Shown: one piece after another, positions 1 to 7,812 of the stretch
Layout: every line of letters starts with the position of its first letter
Numbering within the stretch: position 1 is the first letter of the stretch
Assembly: GCF_002941025.1 (NCBI RefSeq)
Contig: NZ_PTJS01000001.1
Coordinates: forward strand, 6,239,141-6,303,140
DNA: 64,000 bases
Direction of reading: 5' to 3'
Source of the DNA: Streptomyces sp. QL37
GTDB lineage: Bacteria > Actinomycetota > Actinomycetes > Streptomycetales > Streptomycetaceae
Program-made: the position numbers and the translations under genes
The notes under the pieces: generated by a model
What the model was told of the DNA's origin: nothing
Databases searched by the model: none
What the model saw: the letters and a program-made list of their open reading frames with translations, nothing else

Positions 1-1
1 C

Positions 2-133
2 TCGCCCCTGAGCCCGCTGTCCGTCGGGGACGTCGTCCCGGGACTGGTGACGGCCGGCCCCGTTCCCGAACTCGCCGCGCAGGTGAAGGTCTTGACCCTT
101 CGCTCCCGTACGGGGGCCGACGAGGCGAGCTGA
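2..133 (+). CDS. C-terminal end of an unidentified protein (cut by window edge)
   Basis: An open frame enters from the left edge and ends at TGA 131-133, giving 43 visible residues that end in ...RSRTGADEAS. Its codons have the GC-rich third positions of the neighbours, and a strong hairpin terminator begins 6 bases after the stop, so it reads as the real tail of a plus-strand gene. The residues are too few to assign a family. It converges on the minus-strand operon of region A and probably marks that operon's left boundary. The function is unknown. Confidence 0.5.
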   Translation, partial: SPLSPLSVGDVVPGLVTAGPVPELAAQVKVLTLRSRTGADEAS

Positions 134-139
134 CGACGG

Positions 140-187
140 CAGAAGCCCGGGCCCTCAGCGGCTGTCGCCGCGAGGCCCGGGCTTCTG
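140..187. terminator. Bidirectional hairpin terminator
   Basis: There is a perfect 14-bp inverted repeat (CAGAAGCCCGGGCC and its complement) with a loop of about 20 bases. It lies between the plus-strand gene tail and the last gene of the minus-strand operon, so it can end transcription from both sides. No U-tract is needed or seen, as is usual in Streptomyces. Confidence 0.75.
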
Positions 188-211
188 CGTGGTCAGCCGT
201 TGTGTCCCGGA

Positions 212-664
212 TCAGACCATGAACTGGTCGTACTTGGCCATGTGCTCCTGCAGTTCCTCCAGGCTGGGGTTGCGCCCGTTGGCCGTGAGACGGCCGAGGC
301 CGCGGAAGTACTCCTCACGGTTGTAGATCGGATAGAACATGATCAGCAGGGTCGCGTCCTCATTGCCCCTGTTGGTGAAACCGTGCGGTTCGCCCTTGGG
401 CACGTAGGCGAACGCGCCCGGCTCACCCACCACCTTGCGGTCGCCTATCGTGAACTCGATCTCGCCGCGCACCACGTAGAACATCTCCGTGGACTTCTTG
501 TGCACGTGAGGGCTGGCACCCTTGGCCTCCGGGGCCATGTGGTGCTCGAAGAAGCCGAATTCGCCGTCGGAATCGGGCGTCGTGAGCTTGAGGTACGTCC
601 TCTTCGTGTCCCGGATGTTGACGAACTCGCCTTCGCCGGCAGGGACATACAGCGGAACAGACAC
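212..664 (-). CDS. Cupin-domain protein
   Basis: This is a 150-residue single-domain cupin. The chosen GTG start (664) follows a GAGGAG site at good spacing; a longer frame to 745 has no such site and would overlap the MFS gene. Cupin motif 1 is visible as PHVHKKSTEMFYVVRGE (metal-binding H, H and E) and motif 2 as PKGEPHGFTN (third H), so a metal-dependent beta-barrel is expected. It is the last gene of the region A operon, 64 bases after the MFS exporter. In bacilysin-type dipeptide pathways a cupin (BacB) isomerises a precursor, so a tailoring or isomerase role is possible here. Dioxygenase or simple ligand binding are equally open. The family is certain, the reaction is not. Confidence 0.85.
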   Translation of the reverse strand: MSVPLYVPAGEGEFVNIRDTKRTYLKLTTPDSDGEFGFFEHHMAPEAKGASPHVHKKSTEMFYVVRGEIEFTIGDRKVVGEPGAFAYVPKGEPHGFTNRGNEDATLLIMFYPIYNREEYFRGLGRLTANGRNPSLEELQEHMAKYDQFMV

Positions 665-728
665 TTCTCTCCTCGGTTGGTGTGTGACAACGAACGGCCT
701 GCTCACCGGCGCGGCGGCAGGAAGTGCA

Positions 729-1994
729 TCAGGTGGTCTCGGCAAGGCTCGGGTCCTGCTGCGGCCGCTTGGCCGCCTGCGTCTGCGCCCACCGGCCGAT
801 GGCCGGGGCCGCGAAGCCGGCGGCCGCGAACACCGCGGCCAGTGCGACCCATCCGGTGGAGCCGACCGTGACGATCAGGCTGACCGCGATCGGTGCCGCG
901 ATCTGCTGCACGGCGACGCCGAGCCAGAAGACCGAGAGGTAGACGCCCTCCTGGCCGGAGGGCGCGAGCAGGTAGGACCCGCCCCATCCGCCGGCGGACT
1001 GCCACAGCTCGCCGCCCGTCAGGGCGATCATGGCCAGCAGCAGCACGACGACGGCAAGGACGACCGGCAGCCCCGGTGCGGCGCCGAGCAGCAGACAGCA
1101 GGCGGCGAGCGAGATCCCGGCCCGCACCAGTGCGCGCGACGCGCCGGGGATGTCCTCGGTGCCACGGCTCGCCCGTACCTGAAGGAGCACCGCCAGTACG
1201 GTGTTGACGGCTACCAGGGGTGAGATCAGCGCGGCCGAGACATCCGTGTGTCCCACGATCCACAAGGGGATGCCGATGCTGAGCAGGGTCATGTGCATGG
1301 TGAGGATCGCGTTGATTCCGGCGAAGGAGAGGAACGAGCCGTCCCGCAGCACTCGGACCGAGAACCGCCGGCGGAGTTCCTTCGCCGGTGCGTTGAGCAA
1401 CGGCAGCCGGGAGGCGAGGAACGCCAGTGCGGCGAACGACGCGGCGTTCAGCAGGAGGATCACGGCGTACCCGGGCCGGGTGTCGATCAGCAGCCCGACA
1501 CCGCCGAGCAGGGCTCCGACGGTGAAGCCGACGTTGCGCGTCGACCGCAGGACGGCGACCACCCTGACCCGGTCCGAGGTCGACACCGCCTGCCCGACGA
1601 GGGCCTGTTCCATCGGTGCGGCCGCCTTGTCGACGAGGCCGAGCAGACACACCACGGTGAGGAACTGCCACAGGTTCTGGACGAACGGGTAGACCACGAA
1701 GCAGGCGCAACGCCACAGGCTCACCCCGATCAAAACCTTCTTCGGACCGATCCGGTCCGCCACGATCCCGATCGGGATCGCCGTGGCCAGGGCGATGGCG
1801 GCGGACAGGCCGAGTCCGAAACCGAGGTTGCGCTCCGACAGGTGGACCGATCTGGTGATGAACGGGACGGAGACGGCCAGGAAGGCGCCCGTTCCCACCG
1901 CGTCGATCGCCCCGATCACGGCGAGCCGTATGCCGACCGATCCTCCGGGTATGGACGTGCGCAGCCCACGTAGGCGCTGCCAGCGAACAGACAT
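729..1994 (-). CDS. MFS transporter, probable exporter of the region A product
   Basis: A 421-residue protein with about 12 hydrophobic helices. Near residue 70 it has the MFS-A-type loop GIVADRIGPKKVLIG between helices 2 and 3. The ATG at 1994 is preferred because GAGG lies 6 bases upstream; an in-frame TTG at 2006 would overlap the previous gene. It starts 8 bases after the stop of the ATP-grasp gene, so it is co-transcribed with it. Its place at the end of an ATP-grasp/NRPS operon matches BacE-type self-resistance exporters of dipeptide pathways. Export of the pathway product is therefore an inference from context; the substrate is not visible in the sequence. Confidence 0.88.
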   Translation of the reverse strand: MSVRWQRLRGLRTSIPGGSVGIRLAVIGAIDAVGTGAFLAVSVPFITRSVHLSERNLGFGLGLSAAIALATAIPIGIVADRIGPKKVLIGVSLWRCACFVVYPFVQNLWQFLTVVCLLGLVDKAAAPMEQALVGQAVSTSDRVRVVAVLRSTRNVGFTVGALLGGVGLLIDTRPGYAVILLLNAASFAALAFLASRLPLLNAPAKELRRRFSVRVLRDGSFLSFAGINAILTMHMTLLSIGIPLWIVGHTDVSAALISPLVAVNTVLAVLLQVRASRGTEDIPGASRALVRAGISLAACCLLLGAAPGLPVVLAVVVLLLAMIALTGGELWQSAGGWGGSYLLAPSGQEGVYLSVFWLGVAVQQIAAPIAVSLIVTVGSTGWVALAAVFAAAGFAAPAIGRWAQTQAAKRPQQDPSLAETT

Positions 1995-2002
1995 GTCGTT
2001 CC

Positions 2003-3259
2003 TCAATCAGTGGCGATGCGGATGGCGGCGTCCGCGTCCAGGACGCGCCGCCGCGTGGTGTCCGCGTCCGGTCCGGTCGCGATGACGTGCCCGGCGCGGT
2101 CCCAGGAGGAGGCCCATGCCCCGACCTCCTGGCCGGCCTCGACATCCACCTCCACCGCCCGGATGCCCGGCAGTTCCTTCGCCGTGTCCTCGCCGGCGAC
2201 CTCGGTGACGGTGCCCGGCCGGGCCGACAGGAAGCGGATGGCGGACGTCCGTTGCGCTGTCCGGGGAAGCGTGACGGGGCGGTCGGCCAGGAGGTCCATG
2301 AGGGTCAGCCTGATCCGGGTGTCGTAGGCCAGGTCGATCAGGTCGATCAGGTAGTCGCCGGGGCAGCGTCCGGCGCATTCGACCAGCGTCGGACCGGACT
2401 CGGTCAGGATCCACTCGGCGTGCAGGATGCCGGTTCGGAAGCCGAGCGCGTCGACCAGCGCCCGGACGGCCGTCTGGAACGCCGCCTCCGTGTCCTCGTC
2501 CAGCGGTGCGGGCAGCAGATGGCCGAGCTCGACCGGATACGGCCCCGGGATCACCGTCTTGGCGGTGATGTTCTCGAAGACGATCTCGCCCCGCCGGACC
2601 AGCGCCTCGATGCTGTATTCGGGACCTTGCAGGCGCTCCTCGGCCAGGAACCGCCATTCCAGCGGCCGGTCGGGCACCTGTTCGTACTCGGCGGCCGACG
2701 AGGTCCGCTCCCACGCCAGTGCCGCGGTGGTGGCGTCGACCGAGTCCAGCAGTTGCACGCCGACACTCGCCTGCCGGTTCGCCGGCTTGACCACCACCGG
2801 CCCGTCACCGGCGAACTCGAGGATGTCCTCGGGGCCGTGCACCTCCCGCCAGCGTGGATTGCGTACGCCGCCCGCACCGGCGACCTCGCGCAACCTGACC
2901 TTGTCCCGAAGTGCCTGCGCCGCCGTCTCCGTCGCGCCCGGCAGCCCCAGCTTCTCGGCCAGCGCGGCCGCCGCCGGCACCGCGTACTCCAGACCCGGTA
3001 CGACAGCGGCCACCGGCCGTGCCGCCGACAGCTCGACCGCCAGGTCAAGGGCTTCGGCCGACTGCTGGTAGCTCGCCGGGACGATCCGGTCCAGGCAGTC
3101 GAACCTCGACGCCGCGTCGCGCAGTTCACGCTTGCGGATGATGTCGGGTTCCTCGATCACCACGACGGACCCGCTGGGTACCCTCCCGTCGATCGCGCGC
3201 AGATAGGCCGCGTTGTAACCGACGAACAACACCTGGGCGTCCGTGTCGGGGACGGTCAT
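2003..3259 (-). CDS. ATP-grasp carboxylate-amine ligase 1
   Basis: A 418-residue ATP-grasp enzyme. It has an N-terminal preATP-grasp Rossmann-like domain (to about residue 110) and the ATP-grasp core VVVKPANRQASVGVQL (ATP-binding Lys). The metal and catalytic end is ILTESGPTLVECAGRCPGD, with the paired acidic residues of the family. Such enzymes activate a carboxylate as acyl phosphate and join it to an amine. This subgroup includes L-amino acid ligases (BacD, carnosine synthase). The ATG at 3259 follows AGGAGG by 5 bases, a near-ideal ribosome binding site. The C-terminal about 90 residues form the lid seen in BL00235/BacD relatives. The gene ends 8 bases before the MFS gene. Substrates are unknown; with its two relatives it likely builds a short peptide. 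Confidence 0.9.
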   Translation of the reverse strand: MTVPDTDAQVLFVGYNAAYLRAIDGRVPSGSVVVIEEPDIIRKRELRDAASRFDCLDRIVPASYQQSAEALDLAVELSAARPVAAVVPGLEYAVPAAAALAEKLGLPGATETAAQALRDKVRLREVAGAGGVRNPRWREVHGPEDILEFAGDGPVVVKPANRQASVGVQLLDSVDATTAALAWERTSSAAEYEQVPDRPLEWRFLAEERLQGPEYSIEALVRRGEIVFENITAKTVIPGPYPVELGHLLPAPLDEDTEAAFQTAVRALVDALGFRTGILHAEWILTESGPTLVECAGRCPGDYLIDLIDLAYDTRIRLTLMDLLADRPVTLPRTAQRTSAIRFLSARPGTVTEVAGEDTAKELPGIRAVEVDVEAGQEVGAWASSWDRAGHVIATGPDADTTRRRVLDADAAIRIATD

Positions 3260-3340
3260 GGTGACCTCCTGTCTGATGGGACGGACCACTGCATGGCACT
3301 GCCTTTCCTCATGAGCGGGTAGCCGCGTGCGCGACGACGT

Positions 3341-4615
3341 TCATACGGGTGCTCCGAGCGCCTCGCTCCGGCCGCCGGCCCGTGCGGGCACTCCGTCGAT
3401 GACGACCTCTATGGAGGCGAGTACCTCGGCGCATCGCGCCTGCGCCTCCTCGGGCGAGGGGCCGGAGACGATGACGTGCCCCTGGCGGCTCTTGGAGTCG
3501 CGGACCGCCGGCACGGTGTCTCCGGGGGACAGCCGGAGGGTCAGCTCGTCGACGTGGCCGAGCCGGGCGGCCGCCTCCGGACCCCGGATCCCGTCCACAT
3601 GGCCGGGCGGGAAGGTGAAGAACCGCACGATCGCCGTGGCTGTCGGCTCGGACAGCTCGGCCGTGGTGCCGGCCAGGGAGGCGAAGACCGCCTGTTCCAT
3701 GTCCAGGCCGGTGGCCAACTGGACGAGTCGCGGTATGCGGTCACCACCGAGCCGGGCCTGCGACTCCACGATGCGCGGGCCCCGCTGCGTCCAGATGACC
3801 TCGGTGTGTGCGGGGCCGAACCGGTAACCGCAGGCCGTCAGGAACTTTGTCGTCAGTTCCTCGACGGCCTGCCGGCGGTCCTGGGTCAGCGGCGCCGGAT
3901 GGACGTGCCCCACCTCCACGAACAGCGGTGGCGGCCCGAGCAGTTTCTCGGTGATGCCGACGACCTGATGCCGGCCGTCCGCACTCAGCGTCTCCACGCT
4001 GTACTCCGGACCGCGCAGGTACTCCTCCACCAGGAACGGGCCGTCGTACGCGTACTGGTCGACCAGCTGGGTCCAGGGCACCTGGTCCGCCGGTTCCCGC
4101 CACAGGAACACTCCCCGACTGCCCGCGAGCGCGGCCGGTTTGACCACGGCGGGCAGGCCGATCCGCGCGACAGCGCCCGGCACGTCGGCCCGGGTCGGCG
4201 CCGCGGCGAAGGACACCGGTGACAGACCGCGCTCCGCCAGCAGTTCCCGCATCGCGTGCTTGTCGGCGAGATACCGGATCGCCGCGGCCGGATTGACCTC
4301 GGCGTGCAGCTCCTCGGCCACCTCGTAGGCGCTGACCATGGTCTCTTCGCGGCCTATGTGGTAGATCACCGAGACGCCGTGCTCGCGCGCCACCTCACGG
4401 ATGGTGCGACGCAGCAGCTCCTCGTCCCGGAAGTCGGCCGTCACGAACAGGTCGGCCAGCTCGCGTACGTCGTCGAGGTAACCGGGCGACTCCAGCCGTG
4501 GGTCCCAGATCGCGCCGACCCAGAACCCCTCTTCCCGCGCCTTCCGGACGAACTGGCGGTACGGCATCACCATCAGCAGGCGGGGCCGGGCGTCGGCGGG
4601 GACGGGGGCGGTCAA
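3341..4615 (-). CDS. ATP-grasp carboxylate-amine ligase 2
   Basis: A 424-residue ATP-grasp ligase, a diverged paralogue of ligase 1 with the same layout. It has a preATP-grasp domain to about residue 115, then LPAVVKPAALAGSRGVFLW for ATP binding. The active-site stretch is FGPAHTEVIWTQRGPRIVESQ, with Q in place of the usual final N and R-L-G-G-D following. The start is TTG (4615), overlapping the stop of the upstream fusion gene by 4 bases (TTGA), with GGAGG 5 bases before it, so translation is probably coupled. It likely forms an amide or peptide bond from an amino acid or carboxylic acid intermediate of the pathway. The substrate cannot be read from sequence. Confidence 0.88.
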   Translation of the reverse strand: MTAPVPADARPRLLMVMPYRQFVRKAREEGFWVGAIWDPRLESPGYLDDVRELADLFVTADFRDEELLRRTIREVAREHGVSVIYHIGREETMVSAYEVAEELHAEVNPAAAIRYLADKHAMRELLAERGLSPVSFAAAPTRADVPGAVARIGLPAVVKPAALAGSRGVFLWREPADQVPWTQLVDQYAYDGPFLVEEYLRGPEYSVETLSADGRHQVVGITEKLLGPPPLFVEVGHVHPAPLTQDRRQAVEELTTKFLTACGYRFGPAHTEVIWTQRGPRIVESQARLGGDRIPRLVQLATGLDMEQAVFASLAGTTAELSEPTATAIVRFFTFPPGHVDGIRGPEAAARLGHVDELTLRLSPGDTVPAVRDSKSRQGHVIVSGPSPEEAQARCAEVLASIEVVIDGVPARAGGRSEALGAPV

Positions 4616-6852
4616 CGGGCACCTCCGCTGTCGGCGGCCCCGGCCGTGACCTGCTCGGCCGCGCGGCCGAGCAGGCTCAGGTACCGCTCACCGGTGTCGG
4701 GCAGCAGGGTGACGACGCGCTTGCCCCGGTATTCCGGACGGCCGGCCACGACACCGGACGCGTGCACGACCGCTCCGGCCGAGACACCGACCATGAGTCC
4801 CGCGTGCAGCGCGAGCCGACGGGTGGTGTCCAGGGCGTCGGAGTCGGAGACCGCGATCACCTCGTCGATGAGCTCCTGGTCCGTGGTCGGCGCGATGAAG
4901 CCGCCGTTGAACCCCGGAATGCAGTGTGTGCCGGGTTCACCGCCGGAGAGGAGGGGCGACCCCGCCGGCTCCACCGCCACGAGGCGGACCGAGGGGTTCC
5001 TCTCGCGGAGGTACCGGCCCGCACCACTGAGGGTGCCGCCGGTGCCGACCCCACAGACGAACACGTCGATCAGCCCGTCGGTGTCGGCCCAGATCTCCGG
5101 GCCTGTCGACTCGTAGTGCGCCCGCGCGTTGTCCGGGTTGTCGTGCTGGCGGCAGAACCACGAACCGGGGGTCTCCCGGTGGATCTCCTCGGCCTTGTCG
5201 ACCGCCGCCTGGTAGCCCCCCGCATGCGGAGTCGCCACCACCTCGGCACCGAGCGATCCGAGGATGGCCACCCGCTCCTGGGTCGCGTTGTCCGGAAGCA
5301 CGATGACGCAGCGGTAGCCACGGGCAGCCGCCAGCGCCGCCAGCGAGATCCCGGTGTTGCCCGAGGTCGCCTCGATCACGGTGCCGCCGACCGGTCCGAG
5401 CAGGCCCCGTTCCTCGGCGCCGCGCAGCATCGAGAGAGCGGCCCGGTCCTTGCTGCTGGACCACGGGTTGAACAGTTCCAGCTTCGCCAGCACGCTGGTG
5501 TCGGCCGGTGCGCCGTCCACGATCCGGTCCACCGGCAGCCGCAGCAGCGGTGTGCCGCCGATCAACTCGACGAGCGAGTCCGCGACCGGGCGCCGGGTGA
5601 CCGGCACGGTCCGGATGCTGATCTCCTTGGCGGCGGCCTCGGCGGTCCGCGCCGCGAGCTGGGCGGTTTCGGCCACCACGAGCACATGACCGGCCCGGTC
5701 ACCGTTGCGGCGGAGCTCCCGTATCTCGTCGCCCGGCTTCGGCTTGAGCACGACCTCCTCCACGCCGGGCAGCGCGGCGGCTCGCTCCTGACCGCTGATG
5801 GACTCCACCCGGCCGGGCTGTGCCGTCAGATAGCGGATGGCTGTTCCGCCGACCGGGTGCTCGGGCAGGACTCTGGCCGGGAGCGGCTGGCCGAGGTACT
5901 GCCGGGTCACCAGTTCCAGGGAGCGGATACCGAGAGCGCGGTCGACCAGGTACGTGATCTTGCCGCCGGCGGGCCGTGGGTTGATCTCGATGAGCTTGGG
6001 GCCCGACCCCGTGACCTTGATCTCGACGTGCGCCATGCCCAGGTCGAATCCGACCCCGCGCAGTGCGTCCACGGCCAGTTCGCCGCAGGCGCGCACCGTC
6101 GGCCCGGGCAGGCTGGACGGGAAGGTGTGGCCCAGCTCGACGAAGTAGCCCAGGCCGCCGACCGACTTGTCGGTCACCCCGAACACCTCGTAACGGTCAC
6201 CGTCGGCCAGCACCTCCACGCTGACCTCGGGACCGCTCAGGTACTCCTCGACCATCAGCTCGTGGTAGCGGCTCTGGCCACGGGTGTTCTCCACCCTCGT
6301 TCTGATCAGCCGGACGTGCTCCCCGGCCTGGGCCGCGGTCTCCACCAGCCGGACATCCGCGCTGCTGGTCTCGTCCGCCGGCTTCACGACGCAGGGCAGA
6401 CCGATCTCGGCCGCGGCCGACTCCGCCTCGGCAGGCGTCCGGACGGTGCGGAACGCCGGCATCGGCACCCCGACCTCCGCACAGCGCCGGCGCATCAGCG
6501 CCTTGTTGCGTGCGACGGCGACCCCGTTGACGCTGACCGTGGGGAGCCCGAGCAGGACGGCCACCTCGGCGGCCACGACCACGTCGTACTCGGCCAGGGT
6601 CAGGAAGGCGTCGAAGGGATGGTCGGCTCCGGCCGCGTGCACATGCGGCAGGAGCTCCTCCAGGATGTTCGTCTCGCAGTGGACGATCTCGTCGACGTAG
6701 TCGTCGAAGTAGGCCGGACCGCCCGGCACTTCGAGATAGCGGTCCAGGTCGCGGGTGAAGAAGGTGACACGGCAGTCGAGTTCCTTGATGATCTGCAGGC
6801 CCTCGAAGCCGGAACCGGAGAGGTTGCTCTCCAGGACACCGACATGAATCAC
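4612..6852 (-). CDS. ATP-grasp ligase fused to O-acetylserine sulfhydrylase-like PLP enzyme
   Basis: A two-domain protein of 746 residues. Residues 1 to about 410 are an ATP-grasp ligase (core LPCVVKPADETSSADVRLVE; metal end VTGSGPKLIEINPRPAGG). From about 420 to 735 it is a fold-type II PLP enzyme of the cysteine synthase family. There the PLP lysine lies in NPWSSSKDRAAL, the substrate loop is EATSGNTG and the phosphate cup is GVGTGGTLSGAG. The GTG at 6852 is chosen because GGAGG sits 5 bases upstream; the ATG at 6870 has no such site. The family replaces the acetyl group of O-acetylserine by a nucleophile, and the gene just before it encodes the serine acetyltransferase that would supply that substrate. 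I infer synthesis of a beta-substituted alanine (2,3-diaminopropionate or a heterocycle adduct) that the fused ligase then couples. Confidence 0.9.
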   Translation of the reverse strand: MIHVGVLESNLSGSGFEGLQIIKELDCRVTFFTRDLDRYLEVPGGPAYFDDYVDEIVHCETNILEELLPHVHAAGADHPFDAFLTLAEYDVVVAAEVAVLLGLPTVSVNGVAVARNKALMRRRCAEVGVPMPAFRTVRTPAEAESAAAEIGLPCVVKPADETSSADVRLVETAAQAGEHVRLIRTRVENTRGQSRYHELMVEEYLSGPEVSVEVLADGDRYEVFGVTDKSVGGLGYFVELGHTFPSSLPGPTVRACGELAVDALRGVGFDLGMAHVEIKVTGSGPKLIEINPRPAGGKITYLVDRALGIRSLELVTRQYLGQPLPARVLPEHPVGGTAIRYLTAQPGRVESISGQERAAALPGVEEVVLKPKPGDEIRELRRNGDRAGHVLVVAETAQLAARTAEAAAKEISIRTVPVTRRPVADSLVELIGGTPLLRLPVDRIVDGAPADTSVLAKLELFNPWSSSKDRAALSMLRGAEERGLLGPVGGTVIEATSGNTGISLAALAAARGYRCVIVLPDNATQERVAILGSLGAEVVATPHAGGYQAAVDKAEEIHRETPGSWFCRQHDNPDNARAHYESTGPEIWADTDGLIDVFVCGVGTGGTLSGAGRYLRERNPSVRLVAVEPAGSPLLSGGEPGTHCIPGFNGGFIAPTTDQELIDEVIAVSDSDALDTTRRLALHAGLMVGVSAGAVVHASGVVAGRPEYRGKRVVTLLPDTGERYLSLLGRAAEQVTAGAADSGGAR

Positions 6853-6919
6853 GTATGCCTCCGATGGCATGCCGACACACGGTCGGGTGGGGACGGGAAG
6901 GACGGGGGCGGGCGGCGCG

Positions 6920-7528
6920 TCACCAGCACCCCGAGGTGGCCAGGGCGCGCAGCAGCTGGGCGGCGTCCTCGCGGTCCTCGGGCGACGGCCGTCGCACGAT
7001 CTCGGCCGCGGGAGCCACGACGCGCGCGCCGGGTGGCACGTCGGTGAGCACGAGCGACCCCGCGCCGATCAGGGCGTCGTCGCCGACGGTGACCGGACCG
7101 AGCACGATCGCGTTGGTGCCGATCACCACCCGGTCGCCGAGGACCGGGTGCCGGCGGGAACCGGGGTCGCGCCGGCCGTCCCGCCACCAGCCGACCGCGC
7201 CGAGCGTGACCTGATGGAAGATCGTGACGTCGTCACCGACTCGGGCGGTCTCGCCGATCACCACAGCGGCCCCGTGGTCGATGAACACGCGCCGTCCGAG
7301 GCTCGCGCCCGGATGGATCTCGATCCCGCCGGTCGCCACGCGCGCCAGATAGGCCAGGACCCGTGCGCTGTGACGGTGGCCGCGGGTGTGCAGCGCATGC
7401 GCCAGCCGATGGGTCCACAGCGCGGGCAGCGCGGGATGCAGCAGCGCCTCCGCGCGCGAGTGCGTCGAAGGGTCCCGTGCGACGATCATGGAGAGGTCCT
7501 CCTTCGCCCGGGCGATCGTCCTGCGCAT
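6920..7528 (-). CDS. cysE: Serine O-acetyltransferase
   Basis: A 202-residue left-handed beta-helix acetyltransferase of the CysE type. Hexapeptide repeats run from about residue 70, with the catalytic-histidine segments FIDHGAAVVIGE and FHQVTLG. The N-terminal helical part is shorter than in E. coli CysE (273 residues), as in many Gram-positive enzymes. The ATG at 7528 follows GAGGAGG by 5 bases. It makes O-acetylserine from serine and acetyl-CoA. It lies between the NRPS (60-base gap) and the O-acetylserine-using fusion gene (67-base gap), so it probably serves the secondary pathway rather than general cysteine supply. A housekeeping role is not excluded. Confidence 0.9.
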   Translation of the reverse strand: MRRTIARAKEDLSMIVARDPSTHSRAEALLHPALPALWTHRLAHALHTRGHRHSARVLAYLARVATGGIEIHPGASLGRRVFIDHGAAVVIGETARVGDDVTIFHQVTLGAVGWWRDGRRDPGSRRHPVLGDRVVIGTNAIVLGPVTVGDDALIGAGSLVLTDVPPGARVVAPAAEIVRRPSPEDREDAAQLLRALATSGCW

Positions 7529-7587
7529 GCGGTCCTCCTCAGGTCATGTCCTGGTTGTCCTGCGGCCGTCGGATGTGGGCGGCCTGT

Positions 7588-7812
7588 TCAGTAGTTCGGG
7601 ACCTTGATCAGATTGCCGGTGCCTCCGGCTATCTCCGGCACGTACACCCGCTCGTTCCAGACGTCCTGAGCCACCGGTTCGAGGGCGATCGACACCGTGC
7701 CCCCGTCGACGGAGAAGGCGGTCTGGACCGCCCTGGTGATCGCGTCGACCAAGGCCGAGACCTGGTGCGCCTCGAGGTTGCCGGGGAAGTGTTTGATGTT
7801 GACGTGGGGCAC
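7588..7812 (-). other. Possible internally initiated free tautomerase (nested start)
   Basis: The tautomerase part begins P-H-V-N-I-K, and its proline is the position that must be N-terminal for catalysis in this superfamily. The codon before it is GTG (7810-7812), and GGAAAGG (7821-7827) lies 8 bases upstream of that GTG. Internal initiation followed by Met removal would give a 73-residue tautomerase with a free Pro1. The C-terminal pattern W-x(6)-PEI...LIKxPxY resembles E. coli PptA. Whether this start is used is unproven. Confidence 0.35.
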
